25,691 nucleotides of DNA from Rickettsiales bacterium (GTDB lineage: Bacteria > Pseudomonadota > Alphaproteobacteria > TMED127). The number at the start of each line of letters is the position of its first letter. Position 1 is the first letter of the stretch. A model generated the notes under the pieces. That model worked only from the letters and a program-made list of their open reading frames with translations, had not been told where the DNA came from and searched no databases. The position numbers and the translations under genes are program-made. Below, in pieces: positions 8,315 through 17,011 of this stretch. The stretch covers positions 1-25,691 of the forward strand of contig PBCD01000019.1 of assembly GCA_002717855.1 (NCBI GenBank). The letters are read 5' to 3'.

Positions 8315-9741
8315 ATATTTTGAATGGAGCATGTGAAGTTTTGTCTGAGCAAACCATTTTTAAACTCATTAATAAAAATTTCTCTTTCAAAATAACCTCC
8401 CTCAGAAAGTTTTATTGATCCAAAGTTCCCATTGTAAATGGCATTTTTAATTTTTTTAAGATCATCTAAATAACCTGCGTTGTAGATCAAAAAATGTATT
8501 AATTCAGTCAATATATAATTTAAATTATTTGGGTAAGACCTAAAGAGTTCGAAATATTTTTCCTTATATTTTTCTTTCTTATTTGATAAGCGTGAAGCAT
8601 AAAATGTGTTATCTAAAACGTCTTCGTCTGAAAGATGAATGCCTTCCCAAATATTAGTTCCAAAAATATTCACATTGGACGCATCAACATCATAAAAAGC
8701 TAGAAGAGCCAGAATTTCAATTAGATCGTTTCCGCTTTGAGCTATAATTAAACTATCAAAAGGTTTTTCACCTAAAGTTTCTAATTTTTCTAATTTTTCA
8801 AGTCGGTAAGTTAAATCTATATCCTCAATATCAAGATTTTTTACATTTTCAATTTCTTTTTTTAATGTTATCACCCCTTTGTCATAGCCACTAAATTTTC
8901 GTATTTCGTCATCTAAATTTATTAAATTTGATTTTTCTAAGAATGAAAAAGAAATTCCTTCATTTTCTTCAGAAAGCTTATTTATGTTATTTTTTACTAA
9001 TTTCCCATACTTGCCATCATCATGAATTATGCCAACATTTTTGCCATTTTTGTCAATTATATTTTCTATAATGCATGAAAGTTCACTTGCAGTACTTATA
9101 CCAGAAATAAAAATATTTTGAGATTCATTTGTCTTATCATTTGACAAACTAAAAATTGTAATCTTGTTTCTTTTTGCAATTTGCTTTAACGCATAAGTTT
9201 CTTTCGATGAAATTGGGCCAATGTAATATTTTACATTATCTGCTAAGCCTTGTCTCAAAGCTAGGCGAGCGCCTTTTGAAGTGCTATTCGTATTATAAAT
9301 TTTAAAAATTATGTTAAAATTATTATTTTCTGGAAACAACCTTACTGTATTTATTAATTTCTCACCTAGTTTAGAGAACTTTCCAGTGATTGGTAAAAGT
9401 AATCCTACGACCAAATTTTTATCTAATTTGTTTTCAGAAGATTCTAATCCCTTTTTTTTAATTTTTGGATAAATCAATGCTAAATCTTTATTTTCAATAG
9501 GTATGATAACCTCTTCCTTAGATTTAGCATTTTTTGGCTGGTTAATGCTTTCGTTTAATAAACTTTCATTTTTCGTCTCTTCAATAATCGGTTTCTCTTC
9601 TATTTTTACGACATAATCGGATTTGTTTTTATCAATTTTGATACTCTCCTTGATCACAGACAATGTTTCATTAATTTGACATCCGTAAAAAGCAAAGATA
9701 GTAAAAAACAAAAAAAAATATTTTAATAAACCAATTATCAT
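8311..9741 (-). CDS. LpoA/LppC-like penicillin-binding-protein activator lipoprotein
   Basis: Probable outer-membrane lipoprotein with a type I periplasmic-binding fold, related to LpoA/YraM, which activates PBP1A in gammaproteobacteria. From ATG 9741 it has 476 residues. A hydrophobic signal leads to a lipobox F-Y-G-C (Cys 21), with Gln at +2, which permits outer-membrane sorting under the E. coli rule. A linker rich in Lys/Glu/Asn follows. The binding-protein fold then starts with V-V-G-L-L-L-P-I-T-G-K-F-S-K-L-G and continues with G-A-R-L-A-L-R-Q-G and Y-Y-I-G-P-I-S-S-K-E-T. A TTG at 9757-9759 would add six residues; I prefer ATG because it gives a compact signal peptide, though neither has a clear ribosome site. 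Alphaproteobacterial homologues lack the N-terminal TPR part of LpoA, so PBP activation is inferred from the family name only. Confidence 0.85.
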   Translation of the reverse strand: MIIGLLKYFFLFFTIFAFYGCQINETLSVIKESIKIDKNKSDYVVKIEEKPIIEETKNESLLNESINQPKNAKSKEEVIIPIENKDLALIYPKIKKKGLESSENKLDKNLVVGLLLPITGKFSKLGEKLINTVRLFPENNNFNIIFKIYNTNSTSKGARLALRQGLADNVKYYIGPISSKETYALKQIAKRNKITIFSLSNDKTNESQNIFISGISTASELSCIIENIIDKNGKNVGIIHDDGKYGKLVKNNINKLSEENEGISFSFLEKSNLINLDDEIRKFSGYDKGVITLKKEIENVKNLDIEDIDLTYRLEKLEKLETLGEKPFDSLIIAQSGNDLIEILALLAFYDVDASNVNIFGTNIWEGIHLSDEDVLDNTFYASRLSNKKEKYKEKYFELFRSYPNNLNYILTELIHFLIYNAGYLDDLKKIKNAIYNGNFGSIKLSEGGYFEREIFINEFKNGLLRQNFTCSIQNI

Positions 9742-9770
9742 TTTAGTATCTATTATCAATAAAAGGAAAA

Positions 9771-10343
9771 ATGGAAAAGAAAAAAAAATTTATTTTTTTA
9801 ATATTATTATTTTTCTGTTCATGTATTCAGTCTTCAATTACTTCAATAGCAGGAAATGCTGTTATTAGCGAAAAGGGTTTTGATAAAAGCGTTAGTGATG
9901 CTTTTTTGTTTACAAAGATTAAAAGTAGTATTATTAAGTTGAATGCAAAAAATTTTACTAATGTTATAGTAGTTGTATCTCATGGAAAAGTCGTTTTAAT
10001 AGGTGAAATAGAAAATCATCAAATGAGACTAAAAATTGTTAAATTAATCTGGCATATAAATGGAGTAAAAGAGGTACATAATGAACTTTTGATAGGGAAT
10101 AGCTATAATATTTATCAAAAAACAAAAGATATATTGTTAAGTTCAAAGATAAAGACTAGTTTACTTTTCAACAGAAAAATTTTTACAAACAATTATGAAA
10201 TTGAAGTTTTCAATGACATTGTTTATTTAGTGGGTGTAGCCAGAAACATTGAAGAACGTATTTTGCTTGAGAATAAAATAAAAAAGTTTTCAGGTGTAAA
10301 GAAGCTTGTTAGTTTCGTCAGACAATCAAAAGAAATAAGATGA
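9771..10343 (+). CDS. BON-domain lipoprotein
   Basis: 190 residues. A lysine-rich start, a hydrophobic stretch and lipobox F-C-S-C (Cys 18, Gln at +3) mark a lipoprotein signal. The mature protein has two BON-type repeats. The first contains S-D-A-F-L-F-T-K-I-K-S-S-I then V-V-V-S-H-G-K-V-V-L-I-G-E-I, ending in I-N-G-V-K-E-V-H-N-E-L. The second contains L-S-S-K-I-K-T-S-L then V-F-N-D-I-V-Y-L-V-G-V-A and an R-I-L-L-E-x-K helix. This double-BON layout is that of DolP/YraP, an outer-membrane phospholipid-binding lipoprotein. The stop overlaps the gshB start as ATGA, so the two are translationally coupled. It starts 29 bases from the divergent LpoA-like gene. Confidence 0.85.
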   Translation: MEKKKKFIFLILLFFCSCIQSSITSIAGNAVISEKGFDKSVSDAFLFTKIKSSIIKLNAKNFTNVIVVVSHGKVVLIGEIENHQMRLKIVKLIWHINGVKEVHNELLIGNSYNIYQKTKDILLSSKIKTSLLFNRKIFTNNYEIEVFNDIVYLVGVARNIEERILLENKIKKFSGVKKLVSFVRQSKEIR

Positions 10344-11302
10344 AAAAAAGTTATTCAGTAGTTTTTCAAATGGATGAGTTTGAAAAAATTAATAAAAAAA
10401 CAGATTCCACCTATCTTTTAGCAAAAGAATCATTAATTAGAAAATTTTCTACATTTCACTTACTTCCAGAAAACGTTCATATTTTTGAAAATGAAATAAT
10501 TTTAGATTGCTCAGTATTAACTTTAAACAAAAAAAATGAGGTTTCATTCAAAGAGAGGAAAATAACAAAAAAATTGAGTGATTTTGATTTCTTTTTTATT
10601 AGACAAGATCCACCATTTAACATGAATTATATTACGAATACATATTTGTTAGAGTTAATCAAAAAACGTGAAAATATACAAAAACCTTTTTTTGTGAATA
10701 GTCCCACAGGAATTAGAAATTTTACAGAAAAAATTTTTCCTTTATATTTTAAAGAAATAATACCGAAAACCTTCATAACAAAAAAAGAAAAACTCATTAA
10801 ATCAATAGTCAATAAGTATGGCAAAGTTGTAGTAAAACCTTTGTATGATAAAGGCGGTACTGGAGTTGATGTAATTACGAGTGGTGATTTATCGGGAACA
10901 AAAACTTTAAAAAAAGTTACTAATAACTTTAAGGAACAAATAATAATTCAAAAATTTTTAAAGAAAGTACAAAATGGCGATAAAAGAGTTATTCTTTTTG
11001 ATGGAGTGCCAGTAGGTTGTATAAACAGAGTGCCCCAAAAAGGTTCATTCAAGGCTAATTTGCACCTCGGGGGAACTGCAGAAAAAACGATACTAACAAA
11101 AAAAGAAAAGATAATTTGTCTAAAAATAAAAAAATATATTTTAAAAAATGAATTTTTCTTCGTGGGATTAGATATAATTGATGAAAAATTAACTGAAATT
11201 AACGTTACTTCGCCAACAGGTCTTGTTCAGATAAATAAATTATATAATACAAAAATTGAAGAAAAGTTTTGGGATTTACTCATCAAGAAAATTAATTACT
11301 AA
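10340..11302 (+). CDS. gshB: Glutathione synthetase (ATP-grasp)
   Basis: Joins gamma-glutamylcysteine and glycine using ATP, the second step of glutathione synthesis. 320 residues, normal for bacterial GshB. Visible signatures are R-Q-D-P-P-F-N-M-N-Y-I in the N-terminal domain, N-S-P-T-G-I-R-N-F-T-E-K, the ATP-grasp strands G-K-V-V-V-K-P-L-Y-D-K-G-G-T-G-V, D-K-R-V-I-L-F-D-G-V-P-V-G, and the C-terminal E-I-N-V-T-S-P-T-G-L-V-Q-I-N that closes the active site. Coupled to the upstream BON gene by a 4-nt overlap. The partner gshA is not in the window. The stop overlaps the convergent hinT stop by 4 nt (CTAA). Confidence 0.96.
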   Translation: MKKSYSVVFQMDEFEKINKKTDSTYLLAKESLIRKFSTFHLLPENVHIFENEIILDCSVLTLNKKNEVSFKERKITKKLSDFDFFFIRQDPPFNMNYITNTYLLELIKKRENIQKPFFVNSPTGIRNFTEKIFPLYFKEIIPKTFITKKEKLIKSIVNKYGKVVVKPLYDKGGTGVDVITSGDLSGTKTLKKVTNNFKEQIIIQKFLKKVQNGDKRVILFDGVPVGCINRVPQKGSFKANLHLGGTAEKTILTKKEKIICLKIKKYILKNEFFFVGLDIIDEKLTEINVTSPTGLVQINKLYNTKIEEKFWDLLIKKINY

Positions 11303-11661
11303 AGTTTATTCCAAAGCTTTTCGCCTCCAATAATATGAAAATGAAGGTGTGGTACTACTTGTCCACCGTAATGTCCGACGTTACATACGATCCGATATCC
11401 TTTGCTTAATTTCAACTTCTTTACTACTTTTCCAATGCCTCTTATTAAAGATATAACACATTTATCCGAAGCATTAATTGAAAAATCATTAAAACTACAA
11501 AATTTTTCCTTTGTAATAACAACAACATGTACAGATGCTTGTGGATTTATATCGGAAAAAGCTAAAATTTCTTCATCTTCAAAAATTTTGTTTGATGGTA
11601 GTTCATTTCTCAAAATTTTAGCAAAGACATTTTGAGGATCGTATTCTTCAATATTTATCAT
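11299..11661 (-). CDS. hinT: HIT-family purine nucleoside phosphoramidase (HinT)
   Basis: Small histidine-triad hydrolase acting on nucleoside phosphoramidates. 120 residues. F-A-K-I-L-R-N-E-L-P-S-N-K-I-F-E-D-E is the usual N-terminal strand region, followed by F-S-D-I-N-P-Q-A-S-V-H-V-V-V-I-T-K. The catalytic triad motif H-L-H-F-H is intact within G-G-Q-V-V-P-H-L-H-F-H-I-I-G-G near the C-terminus. The 5' end overlaps the hisE 3' end by 14 nt, so it is probably expressed from the his transcript; adjacency of hisE and hinT is common in alphaproteobacteria. Confidence 0.95.
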   Translation of the reverse strand: MINIEEYDPQNVFAKILRNELPSNKIFEDEEILAFSDINPQASVHVVVITKEKFCSFNDFSINASDKCVISLIRGIGKVVKKLKLSKGYRIVCNVGHYGGQVVPHLHFHIIGGEKLWNKL

Positions 11662-11959
11662 CTTTTTTCTTTTTCATTCTAGTTTTAAGTTCATCACAAA
11701 TATCATCTATTGACAAATTTGAACATTCTAAAAGTACCAGCAAGTGGTATAAAACATCAGCTGATTCAGCAATTATTTCTTTCTTTCCTTGAGATAAAAA
11801 AGCTGAAACAGTCTCAAAGGATTCTTCACCAAACTTGTTTGCAATTTTTTCTTTACCTTTATCAAATAAATGTGCAGTGTAGGAACTTTTAACAGAAGAG
11901 TTTTTTTTTTTTTTTATTAATTCTTCTAATTCTTTTAAGATCTTAATTTTTTCCTTCAT
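11648..11959 (-). CDS. hisE: Phosphoribosyl-ATP pyrophosphatase
   Basis: Second step of histidine biosynthesis: hydrolyses PR-ATP to PR-AMP. About 103 residues as a stand-alone HisE (no fused HisI). The all-alpha MazG-like fold shows S-Y-T-A-H-L-F-D-K-G, A-N-K-F-G-E-E-S-F-E-T and E-S-A-D-V-L-Y-H-L-L-V-L-L, carrying the acidic metal ligands. I start at ATG 11957-11959; a TTG directly before it is also in frame and abuts the hisF stop. Codons for K-K-K-K-N contain an uninterrupted run of 15 A on the coding strand (15 T at 11901-11915), in frame as sequenced but prone to slippage. hisI is not in the window. Confidence 0.95.
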   Translation of the reverse strand: MKEKIKILKELEELIKKKKNSSVKSSYTAHLFDKGKEKIANKFGEESFETVSAFLSQGKKEIIAESADVLYHLLVLLECSNLSIDDICDELKTRMKKKKDDKY

Positions 11960-11962
11960 CAA

Positions 11963-12724
11963 TCAATAATCCATTCTTACTGGAATTTTTTTTGATTTTA
12001 GGTGATTTTTAGCTTCAGTAATACTAAAATCTTTAAAATGAAAAACAGACGCAGCAAGAACTGCAGATGCGCCACCCAGCAATATTCCATCTGACAAATG
12101 TTCTAGTTTGCCAACTCCTCCTGAGGCAATAACCGGGATTTTAACCTTTTCGCTTATTAACTTTAAAAGCTCTATGTCAAATCCAGATTTAGTGCCGTCT
12201 CTATCCATTGATGTTAATAAAATTTCACCAGCTCCCTTGCTTTCTGCATATCCAGACCATTCAACTGCATCAATCATAGTATTTGTTCGACCTCCGTGAG
12301 TATATACTTCCCATTTATTTCCATTTTTTTTTGCGTCTATTGCAACAACTATGCACTGATTGCCAAATTTGTCTGCTCCTTTTGAAATTAATTCTGGATC
12401 AATTATCGCTGCGCTATTAATTGAAACTTTGTCAGCGCCTGCTAATAGAAATTTCTTAATATCTTCAACGCTTCTTACGCCTCCTCCTACAGTTAATGGC
12501 ACAAAACATTCATTAGATGTTTTTTGGATTACATTGATCATAGCCTCTCTGCCGTCTGAAGTTGCCGTAATATCTAAAAAAGTAATTTCGTCTGCACCCT
12601 CTTCGCTATAAATTCTTGCTTGTTCAGCTGGATCTCCGGCGTCAACAAGGTTTTTAAAGTTTATTCCTTTAACTGTTCTACCCTTGTTAACATCTAAACA
12701 AGGTATTATTCTTTTTTTTAACAC
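11963..12724 (-). CDS. hisF: Imidazole glycerol phosphate synthase cyclase subunit
   Basis: Forms imidazole glycerol phosphate and AICAR from PRFAR, using ammonia channelled from HisH. 253 residues, a (beta/alpha)8 barrel with the catalytic pair Asp11 (P-C-L-D-V) and Asp130 (V-V-A-I-D-A-K). Phosphate-binding motifs G-G-G-V-R and A-S-G-G-V-G are intact, as is L-T-S-M-D-R-D-G. It starts at GTG (12722-12724), overlapping the hisA stop by 7 nt; no ATG lies nearby, and the N-terminus [11 protein letters not shown] is the family norm. Its own stop abuts hisE. Confidence 0.98.
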   Translation of the reverse strand: MLKKRIIPCLDVNKGRTVKGINFKNLVDAGDPAEQARIYSEEGADEITFLDITATSDGREAMINVIQKTSNECFVPLTVGGGVRSVEDIKKFLLAGADKVSINSAAIIDPELISKGADKFGNQCIVVAIDAKKNGNKWEVYTHGGRTNTMIDAVEWSGYAESKGAGEILLTSMDRDGTKSGFDIELLKLISEKVKIPVIASGGVGKLEHLSDGILLGGASAVLAASVFHFKDFSITEAKNHLKSKKIPVRMDY

Positions 12725-13440
12725 AATATATCTAAAGCCTCTTGAACTAAAAATTTTTTTTCATAAATAGCTTTTCCAGAAATAACTCCTTCAAGATTTG
12801 TACAATTAAGGTTTTTTAACTTTCTTAAGTCATCTAAGGATGATACTCCTCCTGAAGCTATAATATTCATATTAGTACTTTTTAGCAATTTTTTTATTTG
12901 ACTGAAATTTATGCCTTGTAACAAACCATCTTTATTTATATCTGTACAAACGATAGTTTTGACACCAATATCTTCGTATAAACTTACTAATTCATATATT
13001 GTTTTTCCACTAGTTTTTGTCCAACCTTCGATTGCTACTTTTTCATATTTAGTGTCAATCCCCACAACTATCCGATTTGGAAATAATTTACATACCTGCT
13101 CCACAAAACCTGGATCTTTTGCTGCAACTGTTCCTATTATAACTCTGTCGACTCCATTAGCCAAAAATTTTTGTATAGTTTCGATATTTCTTATTCCACC
13201 ACCTACCTGAATTTTACATTGAGTTTGTTTCTTAATATCAAAGATTATTTCATGATTTTTAGGACTACCTGAAAAGGCTCCATCTATATCAACTAAATGA
13301 ATCCAGCTACACCCAATTTTCTCGAAATTTTTGGCTTGATCAATGGGATCATCATTATACGTTTTCATATTTTTTAAAAGACCTTTTTTCAGTCTAATGC
13401 ATTTGCCCCCTCTAATATCAATCGCAGGAAAAAAAATCAC
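12718..13440 (-). CDS. hisA: ProFAR isomerase
   Basis: Isomerises the aminoaldose ProFAR to the ketose PRFAR (fourth step of the pathway). 240 residues from the chosen GTG start, reading [17 protein letters not shown], so the catalytic Asp is residue 8 as in the family. Other key sites are G-G-G-I-R (80-84), G-I-D-T-K near 129 and C-T-D-I-N-K-D-G near 165-172. An in-frame TTG at 13453-13455 would add five residues, but the GTG at 13438-13440 overlaps the hisH TGA as GTGA, a standard coupling arrangement, and gives the canonical N-terminus. Confidence 0.97.
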   Translation of the reverse strand: MIFFPAIDIRGGKCIRLKKGLLKNMKTYNDDPIDQAKNFEKIGCSWIHLVDIDGAFSGSPKNHEIIFDIKKQTQCKIQVGGGIRNIETIQKFLANGVDRVIIGTVAAKDPGFVEQVCKLFPNRIVVGIDTKYEKVAIEGWTKTSGKTIYELVSLYEDIGVKTIVCTDINKDGLLQGINFSQIKKLLKSTNMNIIASGGVSSLDDLRKLKNLNCTNLEGVISGKAIYEKKFLVQEALDILC

Positions 13441-14111
13441 AAATTTAAATCCCAATTAATAAAAGCATTTAAAAAATCTAATCCAAACTTTTGACTTTTT
13501 TCTGGATGAAACTGAGTACCCAAAATATTCTCTTTTCCTACCATTGCCGTAAAATAATTCCCATAATTAGATTTTAGCAATTGATCTTTGATAAATTTTG
13601 TGTCGAAAATATAACTATGCACAAAGTAGGCATTTATTTCTTTGTTTAAATTCACTCTTGTATTTTTTTTCCAAAAACTAATAAAGGGATGGTCATTATT
13701 GAATATTATTCTATTCCATCCTATATGGGGTATTTTTAGATTTTTGTCTTTAACAGATAGAAGCTTCACATCTCCATCAATCCAACCAAAACCTTTGCTT
13801 TTTCCACCTTCAAATCCGCTTTGAGCAAGCATTTGCATTCCAACGCATATTCCAAGAAATGCTTTTTTTTTGTGAATAATATTTTCTTCCAAACACTCAA
13901 ATAATCCTGGCTTTGAGTAAACCCCCTTGAGGCAACCTTTAAAAGAACCAACTCCAGGCAAAATAAAATGAGAGGATTTGTTTAATTCCTTGATATTGTT
14001 TGTTACCAAAACCTTCGAACACAGAGTTTTCTTGGTTAGTATTTGTTTCACGGCGTTGTATACAGATCTTAAATTACCTGAACCATAATCAACAATAGAA
14101 ACTGAATTCAC
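13437..14111 (-). CDS. hisH: Imidazole glycerol phosphate synthase glutaminase subunit
   Basis: Class I glutamine amidotransferase that makes ammonia for HisF. 224 residues, slightly longer than many HisH. V-D-Y-G-S-G-N-L-R-S-V is at 7-17, the oxyanion strand L-P-G-V-G-S-F at 51-57, the nucleophile Cys89 in L-G-I-C-V-G-M-Q, and His202/Glu204 in T-Q-F-H-P-E-K-S, so the triad is complete. It starts at GTG with GGAG nearby; an ATG two bases upstream is out of frame. The order hisH-hisA-hisF-hisE is standard. Confidence 0.97.
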   Translation of the reverse strand: MNSVSIVDYGSGNLRSVYNAVKQILTKKTLCSKVLVTNNIKELNKSSHFILPGVGSFKGCLKGVYSKPGLFECLEENIIHKKKAFLGICVGMQMLAQSGFEGGKSKGFGWIDGDVKLLSVKDKNLKIPHIGWNRIIFNNDHPFISFWKKNTRVNLNKEINAYFVHSYIFDTKFIKDQLLKSNYGNYFTAMVGKENILGTQFHPEKSQKFGLDFLNAFINWDLNL

Positions 14112-14119
14112 ATAAGCTC

Positions 14120-14455
14120 CTATGTTTTAGAAATGAAAAACGCATTGTTTGCATTTGGTGCAGAAGTTAACTTTACAACATCAAAATTCAATTTTTTGTT
14201 GTAATAATTCAGTATACTGTCATTTCCATAAACTCCCCAAAAAACTGAGGATACACCTATAAAAAAGTAAAAAAGTCCATTATCTAAAACAAACCAAAAC
14301 AAACTTGAAATAATCAAATATACAGCAGATATAAGCCAGAGTTTGTTAGCAAGTCCCCAAATAAAGGTTAAGAAAAAGGCTTTCCAAGAAAATCCTATTT
14401 TTATAATCTCTATTTCACTTGTACTGTTATTTTCTAATACACAAAAAAAAGACAT
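14120..14455 (-). CDS. Small DUF2628-type membrane protein within the his operon
   Basis: 111 residues with two or three hydrophobic segments (about 28-52 and 57-76). The stretch I-G-F-S-W-K-A-F-F-L-T-F-I-W-G-L is the hallmark start of DUF2628 proteins, which alphaproteobacteria often carry between hisB and hisH. No catalytic motif is visible. The ATG abuts the hisB stop and the gene ends 8 bases before hisH, so it is embedded in the histidine operon and translated with it. A role in histidine synthesis is unproven; a membrane-associated accessory function is only a guess from position. Confidence 0.8.
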   Translation of the reverse strand: MSFFCVLENNSTSEIEIIKIGFSWKAFFLTFIWGLANKLWLISAVYLIISSLFWFVLDNGLFYFFIGVSSVFWGVYGNDSILNYYNKKLNFDVVKLTSAPNANNAFFISKT

Positions 14456-15055
14456 TTAAAGGGATCCTCCAAGAGTACCTTTTGTGGAGGGTACCTGATT
14501 ATTTCTTTTCTGATCTATTTTTACTGCATTTCTTATTGATCTTGCTAATCCTTTAAAACATGATTCAATAATATGATGAGAATTTTCTCCATACAAATTT
14601 TCTACATGCAAAGTAATACCTGAATTTTGGGCGAACGCCTGAAACCACTCTTTAAATAATTCAGTGTCCATATCTCCAACTTTTTCGTTGGGAAATACAA
14701 CCTTCCAAACTAAATATGGTCTATTCGAACAATCAACAACAACTCTAGATAATGTTTCATCCATTGCGGAAAGCGCTTGACCAAATCTTGTTATACCCTT
14801 TCTTTTGTCTAGTGCTTTGTTAATAGCTTGTCCTAATACAATTGCTGAATCTTCAGTTGTATGATGATAATCCACATGCAAATCTCCTAGAACTTTTAAA
14901 TCAACATCAACCAAACTATGCTTCGAAAATTGATCTATCATGTGATCTAGAAAACCGATTCCAGTGTTTATATTTGATTTACCACTGCCATCTAAATTTA
15001 TTGTTACTTTTATATTAGTCTCTTTAGTTTTTCTTTCTATTGTTTGTTTTCTCAT
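14456..15055 (-). CDS. hisB: Imidazoleglycerol-phosphate dehydratase
   Basis: Dehydrates imidazole glycerol phosphate to imidazole acetol phosphate (sixth step). 199 residues, so the monofunctional type without the fused HisB phosphatase of E. coli. The duplicated domain carries both metal-binding histidine motifs: F-L-D-H-M (35-39) with D-Y-H-H-T-T-E-D (62-69), and N-S-H-H-I-I-E in the second half. D-E-T-L-S-R and the C-terminal P-S-T-K-G-T-L-G are also conserved. First gene of the his unit, divergent from hslV across a 94-base AT-rich gap that must hold both promoters. Confidence 0.98.
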   Translation of the reverse strand: MRKQTIERKTKETNIKVTINLDGSGKSNINTGIGFLDHMIDQFSKHSLVDVDLKVLGDLHVDYHHTTEDSAIVLGQAINKALDKRKGITRFGQALSAMDETLSRVVVDCSNRPYLVWKVVFPNEKVGDMDTELFKEWFQAFAQNSGITLHVENLYGENSHHIIESCFKGLARSIRNAVKIDQKRNNQVPSTKGTLGGSL

Positions 15056-15149
15056 AATTTAATAAACTATATACAATTTATATTTACATTATTAACACAT
15101 AATTATATACAAATTCTATTCTAATTAACTTTTATATTTTTTTATAATT

Positions 15150-15701
15150 ATGGATAAAGGGAATCACATAAATTGGCATGGAACAACTGTTGTATCAGTT
15201 AGAAGAAAAAATGAGGTTGTCATTGCTGCAGACGGACAAGTAACCCTTGGAGATACAGTAATTAAATCTAATGCTAAAAAGGTAAGAATTTTAGGAAATG
15301 GAAAAGTACTTTCTGGTTTCGCAGGGGCAACAGCTGATGCATTTGCACTCTTTGAAAGACTAGAGTTAAAACTAGAAAAAACCTCAAATAATTTAATGAG
15401 AGCGTGTGTAGAATTAGCAAAAGATTGGAGAACAGATAGGTATCTAAGAAGATTAGAGGCTATGATGCTCGTTGCTGATAAGGATGTAAGTTTAATTTTG
15501 AGTGGTACTGGTGATGTGCTTGAACCAAAAGATGGTCTTATGGCTATAGGCTCAGGAGGTAATTATGCGCTAGCAGCAGCCCAAGCTCTTGAAACATCAA
15601 AACTTGATGCGGCAAAAATCGCAACAAAAAGCCTTGAAATTGCTGCTGACTTGTGTATCTACACAAATAGAAATATAACTTTAGAAAAAATAAAATTTTA
15701 A
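15150..15701 (+). CDS. hslV: ATP-dependent protease subunit HslV
   Basis: Proteolytic core of the HslUV (ClpYQ) protease. 183 residues. A short propeptide ends in W-H-G, exposing the catalytic threonine at residue 12 (T-T-V-V-S-V-R), and [12 protein letters not shown] follows with the conserved Asp and Lys of N-terminal nucleophile hydrolases. [14 protein letters not shown] is also typical. TATAAT-like sequence (15143-15148) lies immediately before the ATG, and no ribosome site is evident. The TAA stop overlaps the hslU ATG by one base (TAATG). Confidence 0.98.
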   Translation: MDKGNHINWHGTTVVSVRRKNEVVIAADGQVTLGDTVIKSNAKKVRILGNGKVLSGFAGATADAFALFERLELKLEKTSNNLMRACVELAKDWRTDRYLRRLEAMMLVADKDVSLILSGTGDVLEPKDGLMAIGSGGNYALAAAQALETSKLDAAKIATKSLEIAADLCIYTNRNITLEKIKF

Positions 15702-17011
15702 TGACTTCTTTTACTCCCAGAGAAATTGTTTCAGAATTAGATAGATTTATTGTTGGTCAAAATGATGCAAAAAGAGCTGTTGCTGTAGCGCTTCGAAACA
15801 GATGGCGAAGACAGCAGATTGATGAATCCTTAAGAGATGAAGTTTTGCCTAAGAACATCCTTATGATTGGTCCGACAGGAGTAGGAAAAACTGAAATAGC
15901 TAGAAGGCTGGCGAGGTTAGCTCAGGCTCCTTTTATAAAAGTTGAAGCTACAAAATTTACTGAAGTAGGTTACGTAGGAAGGGACGTTGAGCAAATAATA
16001 AGAGACTTAGTTGAGGTATCAATAACACTTAATAAAAACTTTCTAAAAACGGAGATAAAAGCAAAAGCTGAAATTAATGCAGAAAAAAGGGTTATAGACG
16101 CTCTTGTCGGCTCAACTGCAACTAATCAAACTAAAGAAAAGTTTAAAAAAATGTTGAGAAACGGTGAACTTGATAAACAAGAGGTGGAAATAGAAGTAGA
16201 ATCTAAAACGGGAATGCCGCTAAAATCAATGGAAATCCCTGGGATGCCTGGAGGAATGATGGGAATGCTTAACATAGGAGAAATGTTGGGAAAAAGTTTT
16301 GGGCAAAAAAAGGAAAAAAGAAAATTATCTGTTAAAGATTCTTACAACTATTTAATCGAAGAAGAATCTGATAAATTAATTGATGATGAGAGCTTAATTA
16401 AAAGATCAATAGAAAATGTTGAACAGGACGGAATAGTTTTTCTTGATGAAATTGATAAAATTTGCGGTAGAAATTCCAAAGGTACAGCGGAAGTAAGTAG
16501 GGAAGGAGTACAAAGAGATTTACTTCCTCTAATTGAAGGTACCTCTGTATCTACAAAATATGGTAGTGTCAAAACAGATCATGTTTTATTTATAGCCTCG
16601 GGCGCATTTCATGTTGCAAAACCGTCAGACTTACTTCCTGAACTTCAGGGTAGGCTTCCCAATAGAGTTGAGCTTTCCGCATTGAATAAAAATGATTTTA
16701 TATTGATACTCAAAGAACCAGAAAATAACCTTATCAAGCAATATATAGAACTTATAGCAACTGAAGGAGTTACTTTAAATTTCACTGAGGAGGCCATTTC
16801 ACAAATTGCTGAAATCGCTACAAAAGTTAATGAAGAAGTTGAAAATATTGGCGCGAGAAGACTACACACTATTTTAGAAAAGGTTCTTGATGAAATCAGT
16901 TTCTCAGCATCCGATAAGAAAATTCACAAGATCGACATTGACAAAAATTATGTAATAAAACAACTCAATGATGTATACAAAGAAGATGATATTAATAAGT
17001 TTATTCTTTAA
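15701..17011 (+). CDS. hslU: HslU ATPase subunit of the HslUV protease
   Basis: AAA+ unfoldase that feeds proteins into HslV. 436 residues. Walker A G-P-T-G-V-G-K-T is at 57-64, the pore loop G-Y-V-G-R-D near 90, the intermediate domain at about 110-230 including a Met/Gly-rich segment ([10 protein letters not shown]), Walker [10 protein letters not shown], and sensor 2 [11 protein letters not shown]. The C-terminus ends F-I-L, like the L-x-x-F-I-L tail that inserts into HslV. The 3' end overlaps the reconstructed smr reading frame by 11 nt, tail to tail. Confidence 0.98.
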   Translation: MTSFTPREIVSELDRFIVGQNDAKRAVAVALRNRWRRQQIDESLRDEVLPKNILMIGPTGVGKTEIARRLARLAQAPFIKVEATKFTEVGYVGRDVEQIIRDLVEVSITLNKNFLKTEIKAKAEINAEKRVIDALVGSTATNQTKEKFKKMLRNGELDKQEVEIEVESKTGMPLKSMEIPGMPGGMMGMLNIGEMLGKSFGQKKEKRKLSVKDSYNYLIEEESDKLIDDESLIKRSIENVEQDGIVFLDEIDKICGRNSKGTAEVSREGVQRDLLPLIEGTSVSTKYGSVKTDHVLFIASGAFHVAKPSDLLPELQGRLPNRVELSALNKNDFILILKEPENNLIKQYIELIATEGVTLNFTEEAISQIAEIATKVNEEVENIGARRLHTILEKVLDEISFSASDKKIHKIDIDKNYVIKQLNDVYKEDDINKFIL

